Positions 17,131 to 28,300 of a DNA stretch of 64,000 nt are shown piece after piece; the stretch's first letter is position 1; every line of letters starts with the position of its first letter. The DNA lies in assembly GCA_003116975.1 (NCBI GenBank), contig BGKB01000076.1:1-64000 (forward strand), given 5' to 3'. The position numbers and the translations under genes were made by a program. The notes under the pieces were generated by a model. The model worked only from the letters and a program-made list of their open reading frames with translations. It searched no databases and was not told the origin of the DNA. Source of the stretch: Aurantiochytrium sp. KH105 (Eukaryota > Sar > Bigyra > Thraustochytrida > Thraustochytriidae).

Positions 17131-18533
17131 GGTTGCTTGCGAGAGTACGGGGAAACCTCGTGTCTTGTTGTAGTTCTGCTGCTGTCGTGGTGGAATCCGA
17201 TGATACTCTGTCACGTCAGTTGACGAATGAACGCATGCATGAAAAAGGAGGGTCTCATTCAGGATTTGATTGCGTCAAGATGATTGCCCTCGCCCTGAGA
17301 GTGGAGTGTGCCCCTTCCTCCGCCTCTCCGTTCCGTTCCGCTCCTCCGCTTTGCTTTGCTTTGCTTTGCTTTTTTCTTCCTCCGTCCTTCATTCTTTCCT
17401 TCCTTCCCTCCCTCTCTCCCTCCGCTCCTTCCTCTCGCCCTCGAGCCCGTCCGCAGCTCAGCCCAGCCCGGCTCAAGCAGCAGCAGCAGCAGCTCCCGCT
17501 GCACGACATGACCGATCGACACGCGGCCCGCCTCTTCGTCCCTGCCCGCCGCGCCGACGCGGCGCGCAGCCCGCTCAGCTCTTCCTTCTCTGCGCGCCCT
17601 CGCCGCCGTCCCCGCGCCCGCGCGCGTGCGTACGTACCTGCGTGTCGAGTCTTGCTCCTCGCCGTCGCCGAGCTCGTTCGGGGTCTGCAGCTCCGCGTCG
17701 CGCTCGTACCTTACGCCGCTTCTCCCTCCCTATTATCGCGGTGCTAAACCTCGGTGTGGGCTGCCTTCTTTCCCCACTTGCGCGAGGCCGCGCCATTGCA
17801 TCCCAGTCCTCCCCTCGCCGCCTCGGACCCGGGGACCCACCGCCGGCCTCCGCTCCGCGCGCCGGCGCCCGCGCCCGCGGCGCCGTCCGCGCCCGCGGCG
17901 CAGGCAGCGGCGGCAGCGGCGTGGACGCGGCGGCGGCGGCGCGGCGCCGAGCGTCGGCGGACCCGAGCACGCCGCGGCGGCAAGGACAGACGGACGGACT
18001 GACCGGAGCTGCGCAACCCTTTTTGCGGGCGTCGGATCCGGTCTCCGCAGTGGGACGCCTTGGGACGCGTGCGGAGCGGCGCAGGGGAGCGGGGCGCGGG
18101 AGGGCGAGCGGCAGGGGAGGAGACCGCGCTGCGGCGGCCGAGCGCGAGCGCGAGCGCGGAGACGACTGTTTGCGGGACGCAGAATGGCAGAGTGGCGACT
18201 TTTTTCCGTCGCTGTTGTAGTTGAGTGCGTAACCAAGCCTCTGAGCGGGTGGTCGCTCGTGAAATCCTTCAGAGAGATAGGCTCACCGTTGTTGCTCTTG
18301 GTTTTGTTTTCGTTGTTGTCCTTGGCGGCAACGGCGATACCAGAAGGCCAGCGCACGTCGCGTGCAACGGAATGAGCGCCCACGTAACGAGAAGAGCGGG
18401 AGCGTCTCCCCGTATTCTTCTACGTCCGCATCGCGCTCTGTCAGGACAAAGCAGAGACCCACAACACGACGGAACGAGATGGGGCTGGAGGAGATTTGCA
18501 GATCAGGTTAAGAGTAGAATAATAAAGGCTAGA
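17131..18533. other. 1.4-kb spacer between the tandem NMO-like paralogues
   Basis: It should contain the promoter of copy 1 (minus) and the 3' UTR of copy 2. The centre (17300-18180) is extremely GC-rich with CT-rich tracts and open frames coding Arg/Ala/Pro-rich nonsense on both strands. I do not support a gene here. Confidence 0.5.
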
Positions 18534-19604
18534 TTAGAGCTTGGCGACAAGCTTGGCGTTAGCCTGCGCGATTTGGGCGGCGGTGCCAACCATCTCGTCA
18601 ATGATTTCCTTGGCGGACTTGATGTCGTTGATGGCACCGGCGTTCTTACCCATGAGGAGCGGCTGGTAGTTCATGCGCTCCTGGAAGCTGATGTCCTTGC
18701 CAGACTTTTCGAGCTTGTCAAAGTCGTCGAGAGCAGGGACAATGCCCTTGCCTGTGAGCTCACGGATCTCCTTGCTCTTGTTGGTCTCCCAGTCGTCGAC
18801 GTACGGTGTGCGAAGCACGCGCATCGGTCGGCCAGAGTAGATGATGGTGCGCACGGTGTCCTTGTAGCCGGCCTTGACGACGGCCTGCTGGTGGCGAGGT
18901 GGGGCGCCAGCCTCCTTGGAGGCAACAAAGCGGGTGCCAACCCAGACGCCGGCGGCGCCGAGGGCGAGGGCCATGGCAAGACCGCGGCCGTCAAAGATGC
19001 CGCCAGCAGCAACGACGACAATGTCCTTGCCAGTGTATGCGCTCTTGCGGCCCTTCATGGCGTCAACGACCTCGGGAATGAGCACACTGGTGGGAATATC
19101 ACCAGTGTGGCCACCACCCTCACCGCCCTGGGCAATGACAATGTCGACGCCAAGATCGGCAGCCTTGACGGCGTGCTTGGGGGCGCCGCACATGTTGGCC
19201 ACGAGGACGCCGTTCTCGTGAAGCTTGTCGACGGCCCACTTGGGGGGCACACCGACGGCCGAAATGAAGAGTGCGGCCTTCTCCTCGATGATGATGTCGA
19301 TAAGTTCGGGCAGGTTGCCCTTGGTGTAGTCGACGTTGGTCTTGCGGGCGTTGCCACCGACCTGGGGCAGGAGGAGATCGACGCCAAAGGGGGCGTTCTT
19401 GTCCTTGAGGTCCGCCTTGAGATCCTTGATCATTTGGCGGAGCACCTTGGGCGTGTAGCTGACGCCACCAATGCTGCCAATGCCACCGGCGTTGCAGACG
19501 GCGGCGGCTAGGGCGGGTCCGGCGGCCTGGTTCATGCCGGCAAGCATGACCGGGTTGTCCGTCTTGAACAGCTCAGTGAGCGGGGTCTTAATCGTAAGGC
19601 TCAT
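18534..19604 (-). CDS. Nitronate monooxygenase / 2-nitropropane dioxygenase family FMN enzyme, copy 2
   Basis: 356 aa from the Met at 19604, the same length as copy 1. By eye about 34 positions differ (roughly 90% identity). Many of the differences sit in one C-terminal stretch (around residues 285-325, e.g. GIVPALDDFDKLEKSG against GVLPAIQDMEQKEKSG), while the flavin-binding barrel is almost unchanged. The key motifs GGEGGGHTGDI, GGIFDGRG and GTRF are intact. The in-frame upstream extension to 19766 is Ser/Gln-rich and lies over a CTG repeat; I treat it as 5' UTR. The two genes have probably arisen by tandem duplication and may differ in substrate specificity or expression. Confidence 0.85.
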   Translation of the reverse strand: MSLTIKTPLTELFKTDNPVMLAGMNQAAGPALAAAVCNAGGIGSIGGVSYTPKVLRQMIKDLKADLKDKNAPFGVDLLLPQVGGNARKTNVDYTKGNLPELIDIIIEEKAALFISAVGVPPKWAVDKLHENGVLVANMCGAPKHAVKAADLGVDIVIAQGGEGGGHTGDIPTSVLIPEVVDAMKGRKSAYTGKDIVVVAAGGIFDGRGLAMALALGAAGVWVGTRFVASKEAGAPPRHQQAVVKAGYKDTVRTIIYSGRPMRVLRTPYVDDWETNKSKEIRELTGKGIVPALDDFDKLEKSGKDISFQERMNYQPLLMGKNAGAINDIKSAKEIIDEMVGTAAQIAQANAKLVAKL

Positions 19605-19620
19605 CGTCTTTGTCTTGCTT

Positions 19621-19651
<31 letters not shown>

Positions 19652-20810
19652 GGCTGCTGTTTGCTGCTGTTTGCTGCTGTTTGCTGCTGTTTGCTCGTCT
19701 GAGATTTTTCCTGCGTTTCGGTTTTGGTGGCTGGCCTCCCGAGGTCCGTGCCGCAGCCGCCCTCAACCCGATCCTACCGCACGCGTCGGCCGGTCGCGGT
19801 GAGGTGAGATGAGGTGAGGTGAGCGGGGGCGAGGCGAGAAGAGAAGAGCGCTACGAGTAGCTAGGAAGAGGCAGGTCGCCCCTCATTCCTGCCTTGGCGC
19901 CCTCGCGATGGGGACTAACGCAGTGCGCGCAGTGACGACAGTGACTCTGACCCGAGCCATCCCTCCCTCGGAGCGAGCCGCAATCGACAGTGCGTGCAAG
20001 TTTGCGAAATGCGATGGCTCCTCCGGAAGCCCACGAACCGGACCCGCCGCCGCTGTCCCGGCCCAATACGACAGAGGCAGAACCGCCCGCCCGCGGCAGC
20101 TGCCGGACGAAGGTGACCAGGCTGCCCGTCCGAGACCGAGACCAAGACCGAGACCGAGACCGAGCGAGGTCCGTCTGGGACGCGGAGGAGAGGCCGCAAG
20201 CAGGCAAGCAAGCAAGCGTCCTGGCCTCCAGGCTCAACCCGGCGCGGCATCGCCCTGTCGCATCATGGATGCTGTTGCGTCATTCATTCCGCTCCGCCTT
20301 CGTCCCCACCTCGCAGTCGCGCAAGGTCCGCCCCGGCGCTGCCCAGCGGACTGACGCTGCGACCTGGACCGGGAGGGGTGCGCGAGGGGTCCTCGACTCG
20401 GGGTGTGCGGCACGGGGTGTGCGCGGACGGGCGGAGGGGTCCCCGGCGAGCGAGGAGAGGGTGTGTATACCTGTCCCGACCCAAATCCTGGCTTGGGCGT
20501 CGCTCAAGTTTGGCGTGAAGCCAGGCTTGCCGATCCCGCGTGCGCATCTGCGTGCGCCAGGCGAGGGGCGGTAGCAAGAGCTGCAGCTGCAGCCTGCGCG
20601 GTGATCGGGGGCACGGATTCGGACTCGGGAAGATCGCAGGGATCGCCCGTACGCCAGCGGCCTGCCCAGAAGAAGATAAGAGCAACAGCGGGGTCATTTG
20701 CAAGTGGCAGTGGACCGGGTCAACAAACGCAGAACTCGTGCCCCAAACGTGACAACGTTGCCCGACCGTGTTCCAACGCTAGTTGTACGGCGCAGGGATA
20801 TATTGCAAGC
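19605..20810. other. Divergent promoter region between NMO copy 2 and the SDR gene
   Basis: Head-to-head spacer of 1.2 kb. It holds CTG repeats (19625-19690), a GAGGT-type run near 19798-19825, a (CGAGAC)n run near 20131-20165 and, just before the SDR ATG, a TATA-like ggatatattg. Frames open through part of it give no recognisable product. Confidence 0.5.
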
Positions 20811-21587
20811 ATGTCGCAACGCGTAGCTAACGTGGCGCGCCACCTGACGACGAGCGCGAAGAAGGGCGTCTGCCTTGTCGTTGGTGCTGGCGACGCGACA
20901 GGAGGCGCCATCGCTCGTCGCTTTGCCAAGGAGGGCTACACGACCGCCGTTGTGCGCCGCAACAAAGAGCCGCTCGAAGACCTCGTCAAGCAGATCCAGA
21001 TCGCCGGTGGCAACGCCGTCGCCTTTGCCTGCGATGCCCGCAAAGAGGAACAGGTCGTGGATCTCGTGCAGAAAATCGAAAAGGATCTCGGACCCATTGA
21101 GATCGCTGTGCACAACATTGGCGCGAACATGAACTTCCCCATTACCGAGACGACGACGCGCAAGTACACCAAGATCTGGGAAATGGCCGCTCTCACAGCC
21201 TTTCACATGGGCCGCGAGGTCGCGCGTGTCATGACCCCGCGCAAGCAAGGCACGATCATCATCACCGGCGCCACAGCCAGTTTGCGCGGTGGCTCTGGCT
21301 TTGCCGCTTTTGCAGGTGCCAAGCATGCCAAGCGCGCCCTCGCCCAAGCGATGGCCCGCGAGCTCGGTCCCAAGGGCATCCACGTCGCGCATACCATCAT
21401 TGACGGGCCCATCGAAACCAACTTTGTGCGCGAGATTTGGGGCGAGGACAACTTTAAGAATCTCCAAAATAATGGCGGTCTCTTGCTTCCTGATGAGATC
21501 GCCAAAGTTTACCTCGACATCCATAAACAGCACCCCTCTGCTTGGACCTTTGAGCTTGATTTGCGCCCTTACTGTGAAAAGTGGTAA
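20811..21587 (+). CDS. Short-chain dehydrogenase/reductase-like protein with atypical active site
   Basis: 258 aa from ATG 20811; the open frame runs further upstream but is compositionally unlike a protein and the Rossmann fold begins shortly after this Met. The N-terminal nucleotide-binding loop is VVGAGDATGGAIARRFA. The NNAG-type motif is HNIGANM, and the catalytic Ser region is IITGATASLRGGSG. The usual YxxxK reads FAGAK (in FAAFAGAKHAKRAL): the Tyr is Phe, Lys is kept. This Phe variant followed by LAQAMARELGPKGIHVAH occurs in a bacterial-type SDR subfamily. The cofactor fold is certain; whether it catalyses a normal oxidoreduction is open. The N-terminus (SQRVANVARHLTTSAKK) is basic and could be a short mitochondrial presequence. 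Confidence 0.85.
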   Translation: MSQRVANVARHLTTSAKKGVCLVVGAGDATGGAIARRFAKEGYTTAVVRRNKEPLEDLVKQIQIAGGNAVAFACDARKEEQVVDLVQKIEKDLGPIEIAVHNIGANMNFPITETTTRKYTKIWEMAALTAFHMGREVARVMTPRKQGTIIITGATASLRGGSGFAAFAGAKHAKRALAQAMARELGPKGIHVAHTIIDGPIETNFVREIWGEDNFKNLQNNGGLLLPDEIAKVYLDIHKQHPSAWTFELDLRPYCEKW

Positions 21588-22482
<895 letters not shown>

Positions 22483-23772
22483 ATGCAGGTCGCGCGAGCG
22501 CGGAGTGCCGCCGCCTCGGTCTTTGCGAACACAAGCGTCAGAACGTCAAAGAGGAGGAGCACCGTCGCCATCGGGCGCGAGCACCTCGTGAGAATGGCGA
22601 GCACAACGGCGAGCAGCACGAACAGCAACGAAGAAAAGGCAGTAGAGATTACGAGACGATCGTCATCAACATGCCAAGTGATGCTCAACAAGCCGAAAAA
22701 GCTGAATGCTTTGGACCTGGAGATGGTGCGTCTGATCATGCCCGAATATGACGCCTGGGTCGGGTCCGGACAGCACCAATGCATTGTCATGCGCGGCGCA
22801 GGCGAAAAAGCATTTTGCGCCGGCGGAGACATTGCCTCTGTACGCACGAGCTCCCTCGAAGGTGGATCACTCGCACAAGACTTTTTCTATGAAGAGTATC
22901 AACTCAACTACCGCATCGCCACAGCATACGCTCGAAGCGGCATTGTCCAGGTGAGCTTTTGGGATGGCATCACCATGGGTGGCGGCGTGGGTCTCTCACT
23001 GCACGGCAAAGTCCGCGTTGCCACGGAAAAAACCCTCTTCGCCATGCCCGAAACCGGTATTGGCCTCTTCCCCGACGTCGGGGGAACCTTTGCACTCTCA
23101 CGCCTCGCCGCAGGACCCGAAATCGGCATGTACCTTGCACTCACCGGCTGCAGACTCGGTGCCGCAGACTGCATGTACGCCGGTCTTACGACACACTATG
23201 TTCCCCACGATGATGTTGAGGCCCTTGTCAGTGACCTGGAAGAATGTGAACCCGAAATCGATGCCATTGAAGCCGTTCTCCAAGCCCATTCCAAGGACAA
23301 ATCGCCCCCGGCGCCAAAGAAGGACCCTCACATGAGCCTTGAAGCCCGCCACGAAGCCATCAAGACCTGCTTTCGCATCGACGACTCGGTCGAAGCCATC
23401 CTCGAGCGCCTCGACAACATGGCCAATGACGAAAACGCAAACGAAGACGACCGTACGTGGGCCAAGACCTCGCATGGCGCCATCATGAAAGCCTCACCCA
23501 CCTCGGTATGCCTCTCCTACGAAGCGGTCCGCCGACACGCTCAACCCGACGTCGACATCGGCACCGCACTTACCAATGAGTACCGTCTCACTCAACGTAT
23601 CTGCGTGCCCGATGGTGACTTTTTTGAGGGCGTGCGCGCCGTGCTCGTTGACCGGGACCAAAAGCCACAATGGAAGTTCGATAGTATCCAGAACGTCCCT
23701 CAGCAATTTATCCAAGATCACTTTGAACCCCTGCCCGAATCACACTCTCGCGGAGAACTCCGACTCTCGTAA
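22483..23772 (+). CDS. HIBCH: 3-hydroxyisobutyryl-CoA hydrolase (mitochondrial)
   Basis: 429 aa from the ATG at 22483. It hydrolyses 3-hydroxyisobutyryl-CoA in valine degradation in the mitochondrial matrix. Crotonase fold from about residue 62: LNKPKKLNALDLEMV, the oxyanion-hole segment EKAFCAGGDI, DGITMGGGVGLSLHG, and MPETGIGLFPDVGGT with the catalytic Glu and the Asp that distinguish hydrolases from enoyl-CoA hydratases. The C-terminal HIBCH extension is present (SPTSVCLSYEAVRR, LTQRICVPDGDFFEGVRAVL, DRDQKPQW). The first 40 residues (MQVARARSAAASVFANTSVR...) are rich in Arg, Ala and Ser without acidic residues, a good mitochondrial presequence; this decided the start. The frame is open upstream to 22354 but that part is GA-repeat derived. 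Confidence 0.93.
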   Translation: MQVARARSAAASVFANTSVRTSKRRSTVAIGREHLVRMASTTASSTNSNEEKAVEITRRSSSTCQVMLNKPKKLNALDLEMVRLIMPEYDAWVGSGQHQCIVMRGAGEKAFCAGGDIASVRTSSLEGGSLAQDFFYEEYQLNYRIATAYARSGIVQVSFWDGITMGGGVGLSLHGKVRVATEKTLFAMPETGIGLFPDVGGTFALSRLAAGPEIGMYLALTGCRLGAADCMYAGLTTHYVPHDDVEALVSDLEECEPEIDAIEAVLQAHSKDKSPPAPKKDPHMSLEARHEAIKTCFRIDDSVEAILERLDNMANDENANEDDRTWAKTSHGAIMKASPTSVCLSYEAVRRHAQPDVDIGTALTNEYRLTQRICVPDGDFFEGVRAVLVDRDQKPQWKFDSIQNVPQQFIQDHFEPLPESHSRGELRLS

Positions 23773-24538
23773 TCTATTTGGGAAAACAAAATAGAGTGAA
23801 ATGAGAATTAATTTCGAGTTTCTGATGTCTCGCCCCCTCGAAGTATACCTTTCATCACGCAAAAGAGACACCTTGACTCTCAGATACTTCAACGTTGCTC
23901 GTTTTTCATTTTGTCCCCTGAACCTGCAAAGTAGAATGCGGGATAGGCCTACCCCTTTCTTTTCTATTTACCCTCTGTGTATCGAAATGGAAATGATAAA
24001 ATGATGAATGCTAGGTCGAGCTCTCTATCATGCCGACAGGATCCTTAAGTAAGGCTTTCGTTTCCAGCCAAGCTCCGATCCTGTCGACCTTCATTTCCAG
24101 CCAAGATCCGATCCTGTTGACCTCCCCTTCCTCCCCACCGCCGAACCCGGCATCCACTTCTATTGCCATCAAAGAAAGTTGCGCCGAGCACATGCTCACA
24201 CGCAAGATCGTTTCCAACACCTCTTCTTTCCGCGTGGGTTAGTGGCCGCCAACACATTGGAACAACTGGCGGGCCTCTTCGATGGCCTCGCCCGCGAGTT
24301 TCCCGAGTCCCAGTCCGAGTGCGCGTCCCGTAGCCCACCCCTAGCGTCCGTCTAGACGCTAGCCCTCTCCTAGCAGTTCGCATTACGGCGGCTTGCAGTG
24401 CATGCTCTATAGGCAAGGAACTTGCCAGGGCAAAGACAACGGGCGTAAGGGTAGGAGTTCCGCTAGGAACGACTGCTAGATTTTCGCCTAGCGTTACATA
24501 GTAGCCTGCCAGCGCAAGCTGCGGGAGGCTGTGGGAAG
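23773..24538. other. Spacer upstream of the tRNA gene
   Basis: No protein gene supported. Two imperfect ~35-base direct repeats (ttccagccaagctccgatcc type) lie at about 24061-24125. A hairpin with 8-base arms (ctagcgtc ... gacgctag) is near 24340-24362, and ctag-rich sequence follows. Possibly remains of a mobile element, but no terminal repeats or coding part are recognisable. Confidence 0.4.
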
Positions 24539-24610
24539 GGGCGTATGGTGTAGTGGCAGCATCCCTGCTTTGGGTGCAGGGGGTCTCGGGTTCGAACCCC
24601 GATTCGCCCC
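24539..24610 (+). tRNA. tRNA-Pro (anticodon TGG)
   Basis: A 72-base cloverleaf can be folded by hand. The acceptor is GGGCGTA with TTCGCCC (one T-T mismatch); the D stem is GTG/CAT; the anticodon stem is CCTGC/GCAGG with loop TTTGGGT, anticodon TGG. The T stem is TCGGG/CCCGA with loop TTCGAAC, and the discriminator is C. Internal pol III promoter elements fit: A box TGGTGTAGTGG and B box GGTTCGAACCC. No intron and no encoded CCA (only the C-run). It is followed at once by a long T tract, the pol III terminator. Confidence 0.93.
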
Positions 24611-24613
24611 CCC

Positions 24614-24633
24614 TTTTTTTTTTTTTTTTTTTT
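24614..24633 (+). terminator. RNA polymerase III terminator (T tract)
   Basis: A run of about twenty T, then more T-rich sequence, begins three bases after the tRNA-Pro gene. Four or more T suffice for pol III termination in general. Confidence 0.8.
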
Positions 24634-25392
24634 CTTTTTTCTTTTTTCATTTCTTTTTGAGGTGAATCTCGACTTTGAGCTGTTTGACATTGACTTCTAC
24701 GCCACCTTCAAAGCAGAGCTTGCATCACACCAGAACTCTCTCGCCCATCGACTTTCCCCACGCAATCTACTTCGCAGTCTGGGTATAACAGTAGCAGCAA
24801 GCAAACAGCAAAACATAATGTTATAAATGACCAGTCCTTGCGAGATACGTTCAACGTACACCACAGAAGCTTCACGCTTGACGTACGTCGATTGTTCGCC
24901 GGCAGCAGGCATGTGCTGAGCAGAGCTGAGCAGAGCAGAGAAGAGCTTACTGTTGAGCTGAGCTGAGCAGAGCAGAGAAGAGAAGAGCTTACTGTTGAGC
25001 TGAGCGACGCCTCGACCGCGCTGGCTCGAAGGTTGGTTGGTCACTCGCGATCAATTTTACAGTTAGTAGAAAAAACCAAGTTCCATGCACTGCTGTCTCC
25101 CGCCCTTCCGCGCCTCGCAGCCAAATCTATGCTATCCGTTAGTCCTTGCACAACCTGCCGACGTACACGCGCAGACTACCGCGACCCAACGCACTCGGGA
25201 CTAGCGTCTTCCGATTGTGCGCGAACCAGAGGCGCGCCCGCGCAACGGTACAAGGTTCGTAACGCAGGATGGTTCTGGTCATTCGTGATCAACAGAACTT
25301 CCAATGCCCAACTGACTCATCTCTTCGCTACTCTGCAGCAAAACCGCAATTCGCAGTCGGCGGAAGCATTTGCAGAAAGTAATCAAGGGTTG
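24634..25392. other. Spacer / promoter of the giant membrane-protein gene
   Basis: It includes a ~37-base direct duplication (24925-25004) of gctgagcagagcagagaag type sequence. The reading frame of the next gene is open from 25033, but residues before 25393 are not protein-like and a signal peptide begins exactly at 25393. Confidence 0.5.
24925..25004. repeat. Two tandem copies of a ~37-42 base unit
   Basis: Unit gctgagcagagcagagaagagcttactgtt... starting at 24925 and again at 24962. The second copy carries an extra five-base agaag. Seen directly. Confidence 0.8.
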
Positions 25393-28300
25393 ATGCCCGT
25401 GACACGAGTTTGGCTATGGCTTGCGGCCGCCGCCGCGCTCGCTCTGACGTCGGGCAAGGTCCACGGCGAGGCGGCGGCCGGGTGGGGCGATCGCGAGATT
25501 CTCTTCAGCGTCAGATCCGATCGCGGCAGCTTTAATCCGGCCGTCGCTTGCGACTCTGACAACGACTGTCTCGTCGCCTTCACCAATAAGGGAAAGAGAC
25601 TCAAGTACAAGTTTCGTCCGGCAGGAGGATCGTGGGGTGACTTTATCAACGCTCTCGATCCTTCTACAAAGCAGGAACAGGTTCAAGTAGCCGTGTATGG
25701 GAAAAACAAGGGCTGGGTTCTCTCTTTCCGTGATGCCACGATCAACGAAAGCGGCGAAAGGCTTCACAGCATTAAAGTGGCCTACATCACAAAAGATGAC
25801 GCGAGCGCTGGCTCCGCGTGGACAGGTTCCAGCAAAAGTGTTCCCCTGCAAGTCTCGCAAGCTTTCAATGATAACAGCGCGAACCGTCTTCCTACCATCG
25901 CCGCCGATGATGAAAACAATGTGGTCCTCGTCTGGGAAACATCCTCAGAACACACGCTTGGCGACGATATTAATATCGGATCCGACAAAGACTTGGTCTC
26001 TGTCTCCTTTACGATCTCGAACGGAAGCCCCATTCAGGAAAGTGATCTCACCGAGGCCACCACAGTCTTTTCAGGCGTCGATACGGACAGCTTCCAGGAC
26101 AGGAATCCGATCATTTTCAAAAGCCCGCACGATCAGCGTCTTGTTGTCGGATCCACCGCGAGCATGGCTGGAGGTGTCGCAGACATCTTTGTAAGTGAGA
26201 CCGAAGTTGATGTCTGCGCCTGGAATGACCGTCTTCGCATCACCAACTTTGACGGCAAAGATGCCGACGTTACTCTGGCCGCAAGTCCGCACAAAGATCT
26301 ATGGCTTGCTGCATGGGAACACAAAGGTGTCGGCATCCGCTACGCTCGACTTCAACACAATGAAAACGACAAGCTTAGCGTCGAATCGCTTGGCTTTATC
26401 GCCGAAATTGCATTCCCGTACATGCAAGGGGACGAACAGGTCGTCTTGGTTGCAGATCCGATGAGGGACCAGCACTGGGCAGTCTTTTACCGGTACAGAA
26501 CGGCAAAAGAAAGCCCGCGAAAGTATCGTCTTGTCTTCCGGGTGAGCAAAGACGATGGCCAGACCTGGTCTGATGCGTACTACGCTGACAGCGAAGCAAG
26601 CTCTGACTATGGACGTATTGCCCCAGTCGCGCTTGCAAGCCCCTTGGATGAGTACATGGTCGTCGTGCACGGATCTGGAAACGTCTTCTCCCTCAACACC
26701 ACCGGTACTGCCTTGTTCAACATTGCGGCGAACTCTGCGAGCCAGAGGGTCCCCGTCGTCGACTACGAAGAGCCCGGGACAACATACTCGTGTCTCGCTG
26801 TCGAATTGCCCCAAAATGGCACTTATCTGGACCTTGGCGACATCATTGGAAGCGTCGTACCTAGCATGGTACGGTGTATCGAGATCGTCGTGCCCGATGC
26901 CACGCCAGATTCTGCAATACACTTAAACCTCGAGTTACGCTTCGATATCGAATTGATGGAAGCGTACTTGGGTCCATGCCCATTCAACTTTATCGGGATT
27001 CGAGAGGAGAATGCATTGAACAGCGGCGACTTCAGCCTCGCGGATTCGGGCATACTTCCCAGGCGCCTCTGCGCCGCCCAACGCTACGAGGACATTCGCG
27101 TTGCAGCTGGATCTCTCTTTCTTTTTATGAATTCTGGAGAGCGCGGCCTCTCTGGCGAGAATCAAGGCGAGAAACCACTAGCCCTCGAGGCCTGGATGAC
27201 TCCAGGGAAGACAGGCTTGCCTAGCGATACGGAAAACACTGCGTTCGAGGTGAGAGCGGCTAGCTCCTTTGAAGAGCTTCGCGACCACCTCAAAGACGAT
27301 TCCTTTGTTCATGGGCGGGTCACGATCACGTCAAACTATCTCAGTATCACTCGTGAACTGGTCATTCGGCAAGAGACCAACATTTCTCTCGTCGCTGATG
27401 AGGGCATGGACGTTTACTTCCACGGTGATGACATCTTGCACGTCGAACGAGGCGCAGTCTTGTGGCTCTTGCGTGGGATCACATTTTCACGACAATTGCC
27501 AGGCATTGACGCCGTCCAACTCGGTGATGAATATAGTGATGATGGGGACATTGATGACGAGATCAAAAAGGAGGAGGAGGAGGAAGAAGAAGACGACGTC
27601 CAACAACGTTTCGGTGGTCTTGTTTTTGTGGAGGGTCGGGTTGGGCGGATCGAATCATGCGCATTTCTCGACTCCGAACCTACTGGTTCCCTTGGCATGC
27701 GTGTTGGCGGAGGTCTCTTGGTCGACGGCACGGTCGATGTTATTCACAGCACAACCTTTGACAACATGAAGGCGACGCAGGGTGGCGCCATGGCCGTCAC
27801 CGTACACGGACACGTGAGCACAATTCAGGACTCCGTCTTCGTCAGAAACAGACAATACAAAATTCAAGCAGGAGTTGGGGGTGCGATTGCCGTCTTTGGA
27901 ACAATTGGCACCATCGCAGGATCAACATTTCAGGAAAACCATTGCAACAGTGGCGGAGGCGCAATTGCTGTCGAAGACGGTGGAGCAATCGACCGTATTC
28001 TCGACACCGACTTCGTGGGCAACGATGCCGATCTGTACGGTGGAGCAGTTCAATTCAACGCTGGAAGTCAAATGCCTTCTCTATGGCGCGGCGGTATGCT
28101 CCTAAACAACAGAGCTCTTGGAGGCGCCGCAGTCTATGCAACGGGCGCACTGGCATCACCCCAAGTTTACGGAAGCTGCGAGACTGGAGCCGTTTGCTTT
28201 CAGAAACTCGGTGTCGAGGGCAATGTGGGTGTCTCTGGAGGAGCATTCTTTTTTGACGAAAATCCTTCCATCGATCTTTTCCAAATTGCCAACATGAGCT

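Noticed and set aside
17270-18375. Overlapping frames of up to 316 codons between the NMO-like paralogues
   Set aside because: Low-complexity, Arg/Ala/Pro-rich, no recognisable domain; typical of non-coding GC-rich DNA.
16051-19511. Long plus-strand frames (390 and 428 codons) opposite the two NMO-like genes
   Set aside because: They mirror each other only because the coding strand is duplicated; the minus strand carries the FMN-enzyme motifs.
22946-22958. CAGGTGAGC donor-like site inside the HIBCH gene
   Set aside because: The crotonase motif VSFWDGITMGGG reads through it without interruption.
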